From: Saccopteryx bilineata
Taxonomy: Eukaryota > Chordata > Mammalia > Chiroptera > Emballonuridae
Direction of reading: 5' to 3'
NCBI RefSeq assembly: GCF_036850765.1
Contig: NC_089490.1
Span: 126,384,522 to 126,448,521 of the forward strand
DNA: 64,000 bases
Shown here: positions 60,619 to 64,000 of the stretch, piece after piece
Numbering within the stretch: position 1 is the stretch's first letter
How the letters are laid out: every line of letters starts with the position of its first letter
Notes under the pieces: model-generated
What the model was told of the DNA's origin: nothing
Database searches by the model: none
What the model saw: only the letters and a program-made list of their open reading frames with translations
Program-made: the position numbers and the translations under genes

Positions 60619-60934
60619 TGGTAATGCTGGTGGCCGAGGCCAGGCAGGTGCATGCTGGATTCGGGCAGCTGGTAGAGAAACTGTGGAGCTGGAAAGCCTG
60701 GGACCATTCTGTTTAATAGTCTCACAACAGCGGACATGCACACAGGCAGGGGAAAACCGCTTTTCAGGGAAAAAAACCCAGCAAGAATGGCCCCTCACAG
60801 TGGTGGGCAGGCAATCTGCCATCAGCAATCCCCCTGCGTGCAAGCACCTGGTGCTGCCATGTGCTCACGCAGCAATCAGGCAAAGTGCTTGCAGCTGGTA
60901 AACCAGCGAGCAAGCCTAACACAACTGCCCCACA
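60619..60934 (-). repeat. ERV 3' LTR
   Basis: On the minus strand it starts TGTGGGGCAG, contains 'ccaccactgtgaggggccat' and a possible poly(A) signal region 'agactattaaacag', and ends with CA. It shares long stretches with 62834-63174. Confidence 0.8.
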
Positions 60935-61149
60935 TTCCACCCCTTCAGGGTTGCTCACTTCACAATCTACATGACAGGAAACAAACAGAGACTACAGCAA
61001 CAACAAAAGTTACACAATAATTACAAAGGTGCCCTTCACAATGTTTCCCTGAGCACTTTGCCTAGGATGTCAACTGGAGGCCCACCTCTAATTCCTTACC
61101 CCATGGTAGGTGGGAGGGCCTGTATAGTCCAGGGCTGTGTCCATTGAAA

Positions 61150-61275
61150 GCAAAAAGTATCCTTGGTGCACCTCTGCAACTGGGTGAGAAGCAGTCCATG
61201 ATAGACAGCCCAGCTGTCTGTGCAAATCGCCAAGGTAAGAAGTCCATTACAGGCAATGCTAACACCTGCTGCACA
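61150..61275 (-). pseudogene. ERV pol RNase H remnant
   Basis: In one minus frame the motif ICTDSWAVYHGL appears near 61196-61230. It carries the TDSWAV core around a catalytic Asp of retroviral RNase H. Neighbouring frames carry further short matches (PWGKEL near 61085), so the fragment is frameshifted. It is a non-functional remnant. Confidence 0.6.
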
Positions 61276-61366
61276 TTAGAAGGGGACCAGTGGATTGCCA
61301 ATTTCACAAGGGGCCTCTGGCCCCCTTCCTATCTTTGTTGGACGGGTCCCTCAGCCTTCCCCCTAT

Positions 61367-62260
61367 TCAAACTGGAACAATGGGTCTTGGGGATTCTGAA
61401 ACCTGAATGCCAGCCATTTTCCTGGCAGATGCTGGGCCACCTGCTTCCTCTGCTTTTTTCAACGGCTGGAACCTTTGTTCTGACTCAAGGTGCCGCCAGA
61501 GCTCTAACAAGACTTTATTAGGCTTGCCATCTAATTTCTCTCTATCTGCCCCGGCCACAATGAAATCTACCCACATCTGTGTTTAGGTAACCTTCACAGA
61601 CCCATTTCTCCTGTTAATCATGGGGGCAGCACAGGCAGCAGCCCTCACAGCCTTATGGTCCGTCTCTGTTCCAGAGAGCATGGTGCCATCCACCCCCTAT
61701 ATCCCACAGCCACAGCAAGCAGGCTACTAATGGCTTGGTGGGTCTGCCTGAATTGCACCTCCAACTCCATCAGCTCTGCCAGGGTATAAGGCCGAACCAC
61801 AGAGTGCTCCACTACCTGGGGAGGCTGTGACTGCCCCTGAGGGACTCTTGGCTGCTGGGTCTTTACCTTCTTAACGACTCCCAGCTGGGCCCTGAGTCTA
61901 TGGATGGTAGTTTCAGCCCAAGCCTTCTCATCCTTAGAAGAGCAGGAGTTGGAAATACTTGATCCCACTGACTCAGAACCACTCTGCTGGCACGGATGCA
62001 GCTCCATCTTCAGCACCCACTTTAGCTCCTGTGGCTGCCAGCTCTAAGCCTGAAGCTGAAGACTCAAAGCTCCTGAACCTGCAGTTGTTTCTCCAACAGC
62101 CATCACTGCCAACGTTCAGCTTCCAAGGCAAACTGCAACTCGTGAACCCTTAACTCTTTGTCCAGAGACTGCTCCAGTTCCCGGCGCCATTGGTGCTCAG
62201 CCTGCAATTCTTGAACCCGGTCTTCCTCCTTCACCAGCACTCACTCTAGTTCATGCAGTG
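61367..62260 (-). pseudogene. ERV gag-like remnant
   Basis: Minus-strand frames, broken by stops, give a charged, Gln/Glu/Leu-rich coiled-coil-like stretch (EDRVQELQAEHQWRRELEQ). They continue through RPYTLAELMELEVQFRQTHQ, SLLAVAVGYRGW and, after a stop, MWVDFIVAGADREKLDGK. Order and composition suit a retroviral Gag matrix/capsid region just downstream of the 5' LTR. The family was not identified. It is clearly defective. Confidence 0.55.
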
Positions 62261-62416
62261 GTTGCTGCTCCATATGCAGCTCATTCTGGAGCTCTCAGCC
62301 TTGCTCAGCTTCTCACACAGAGTTCTTGATTTCTTCTCACAGGGTTGTAAAAAACACCCAGCCCATGGTCCCCACCAGGAGAGCCATCAGGAACAGCTAC
62401 TCCTCTACTCCACCAG

Positions 62417-62769
62417 TGGGGCAGCTGTGTTAGGCTTGCTCACTGGTGTACCAGCTGCAAGCTCTTTGCCTGATTGGTGCATGAGCATGTGGCAGCGCCA
62501 TGTGTGTGTGGCCTATGTAAGGCTATGGGTGATTGCCCCTGAGAGAGATGGGGGGTTGTGGATGGCTGGATGCCTGCCCACCACTGTGAGGAGCCATTCT
62601 TGCTGTTTGTGTGTCAGAAAAGAGGTTTTCCCGACTGTGTGCTTGTCCGCTGTTGTGAGACTTTATTAAATGGAATGGCTCTAATGCTTTCTGGCTCCAC
62701 AGTTTCTCTATCATCTGCCTAAATCCAATGTGGACCTTCCTGGCCATGACAGCATCCATTGGCATTACA
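62417..62769 (+). mobile_element. Nested solo LTR in opposite orientation
   Basis: It matches the same LTR family on the plus strand: TGGGGCAGCTGTGTTAGGCT near the start, 'cccaccactgtgaggagcca' and 'cttgtccgctgttgtgagac' internally, and an end at GGCATTACA. The flanks ccag / ccat resemble a 4-bp duplication. It probably inserted into the older provirus and then recombined to a solo LTR. Confidence 0.7.
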
Positions 62770-62833
62770 CCATCCCTCAAAGTTGTCAGCAGCTCCATAC
62801 CAACCTGCTCTGAACCCTGTCCACTACGCCAGA

Positions 62834-63174
62834 TGTAATGCTGGCAGCTGAGGCCAGGCAGGTTCACATCGGATTTGGGCAGAGAGTAGAGAAACTGAGG
62901 AGCCAGAAAGGGTTGGGCCATTCCATTTAATAAAGTTTCACAATGGAGGATAAGCACACAGGCAGGGGAAACCACTTCTCAGGTGAAGAAACAGCAAGAA
63001 TGGCCCCTCATAGTGGTAGACAGGCCACCTGCCATGCCCCCACCCCCTGAACACAAGCACCCATAGCCTCACATAGGCTATGCACATGTGCCTCTGCCAG
63101 GTGCTCATGCACTAATCAAGCAAAATGCTGGCAGCTGGTACACCAGCAAGCAAGCCTAACACAGCTGCCCCACA
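62834..63174 (-). repeat. ERV 5' LTR
   Basis: On the minus strand it begins TGTGGGGCAGCTGTGTTAGG, contains 'agaatggcccctca' in its complement, and ends GCATTACA. It is followed two bases later by the PBS-like TGGCG sequence. Confidence 0.8.
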
Positions 63175-64000
63175 TGAGTCATGGTGGCCCGCTTTGGAGA
63201 CTATCAGCAGATGGCCCCAACCATACCTGTCCCTATATCACGCAGTCACATGCACTGTCTGGCCCTGAAGGTAATTTAATTTGCGCCTGATCTCTTCTGC
63301 TAAAGATGTCTCTGTGATCCATATCATGCATCACACAATGTAACTCCTACAAACCCTGCCTTCACAGATTGCTTGCTGGTGCTAGTAAGTCTTCAGTTAT
63401 ATCTTTAGAGAGGTTAGCCTCTGACCTTATCCTTTTATTATTTCTGCATGAAAACGTGGAAAAAACATATAATTAATTATAAACCCTGAAATCATTATAC
63501 ATAGGAAGAAAATTTAGGTGTTTAATATATAGATCTCAAGGTTATGAAAGAAAGCGCTCATTGAAATATTTACAAAGCAAATGAATTAGGGAGAAGTAGA
63601 TATAACAATATGACTAAGTTTTATTAACCTAGTTAAAATTCACTAGGAAAAAATAAACCCCAACAGTATGGATACACATATTTTTAAGTAATTCATAGAA
63701 GAAATAGAAATGACCAACTAACATATTAAAAGATAGTCTTTTATCAGTAATCTGAAATATGTGACTTAAAATGAGATCCCATGTAATCTGTAATTCATTA
63801 GTTCATTCAACAAACATTTGTTGAAGGGTTACTATGTTCCAAATACTACTAGCCTGGCAAAGAATTTTTTAAATGGTAATAATTTTAGAATTCAGTAAGG
63901 TAAGTATCATCACATACTGTGCAAAATAATTTTATATTATGCATCAGTAACCATATAATAGTTACAACCCTGTGACCTAGTAATTAAACTTTTTGGAATT
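63175..64000. other. Unassigned intronic sequence
   Basis: AT-rich sequence with an L2-like antisense end near 63790-63860 ('cattcaacaaacatttgttg', 'actatgttccaaatactact'). Nothing else could be supported. Confidence 0.6.

Larger units (their letters stand above)
60619..63174 (-). mobile_element. Degraded endogenous retrovirus, internally deleted
   Basis: Two LTR-like copies in the same (minus) orientation lie at 60619-60934 and 62834-63174. The 4-bp duplication tgag flanks the whole unit (60615-60618 and 63175-63178). On the minus strand a TGGCG-type primer-binding-site-like sequence starts two bases after the 5' LTR. A purine tract (gaaggggtggaa) immediately precedes the 3' LTR. Between them only gag-like and RNase H-like remnants remain, broken by stops. 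Most of pol and all of env are missing. A further LTR in the opposite orientation sits inside. It is an old, defective copy. Confidence 0.85.
33259..64000 (-). other. ITPR2: ITPR2 upstream intron sequence, no exon found
   Basis: More than 30 kb upstream of the exon at 33151-33258 shows no match to the preceding ITPR2 segment (the family motif VGHNIYILA). It is therefore read as one large intron. It is packed with L2, MIR and MaLR-type fragments, hAT elements, two L1 pieces, seven or more SINEs, a mariner derivative and a retrovirus remnant. An exon in a diverged or very short form could have been missed by eye. Confidence 0.7.

Noticed and set aside
62523..62975. 150-codon ORF on the minus strand
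   Set aside because: It spans two LTR copies in opposite orientations and so cannot be a natural coding region.

Overview
This is a mammalian nuclear window. Most of it is intron and interspersed repeat, and it carries six exons of one large gene on the minus strand. The exons belong to ITPR2, the type 2 inositol 1,4,5-trisphosphate receptor, an ER calcium-release channel. The host is most likely a bat. The commonest young repeats are tRNA-derived SINEs whose heads read like 'ccctggccggttggctcag', 'gcctgacctgtggtggcgca' and 'gcctgaccaggcggtgg'. There are also recent hAT and Tc1/mariner insertions, which are unusually common in bats. The SINE heads differ from the vesper-bat VES consensus as I remember it, so a horseshoe-bat-like (rhinolophoid) lineage is my best guess. 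That guess is an inference from recall.

Gene layout, read right to left. No ITPR2 exon was found from 64000 down to 33259, so the window starts inside a very large intron. Exons follow at 33151-33258, 27094-27286, 23860-23985, 15865-16040, 8518-8682 and 4783-4978. Together they are 964 nt, with matching phases and no stop codons. They encode the cytosolic segment before the membrane domain, then S1 to S5 and the start of the luminal S5-S6 loop. The pore filter, S6 and the C-terminal tail must lie beyond the left end. All junctions are GT-AG except one, which is GC-AG (donor at 23859-23858).

Repeat layout. Four kinds of tRNA-derived SINE occur, many with perfect or near-perfect target-site duplications. 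L1 insertions include a 5'-inverted copy at 27761-28695 and a 3' end at 46050-46596, plus antisense 3'UTR scraps. hAT MITEs lie at 20594-20684, 21783-21979, 41931-42260 and about 52600-52815. A Tc1/mariner derivative at 53586-54180 has long terminal inverted repeats and keeps only the N-terminal part of a transposase ORF. A broken endogenous retrovirus sits at 60619-63174 on the minus strand, with two LTRs, gag-like and RNase H-like remnants and a third LTR inserted in the opposite orientation. Old L2, MIR, MER5A-like and MaLR-type fragments fill much of the rest.

I saw no complete second gene, no functional RNA gene and no CpG island. The items most worth following up are the GC-AG intron, the CTCF-like motif carried by the long SINE family, the mariner derivative, the composite retrovirus, and an unexplained 184-codon ORF at 39050-39604.
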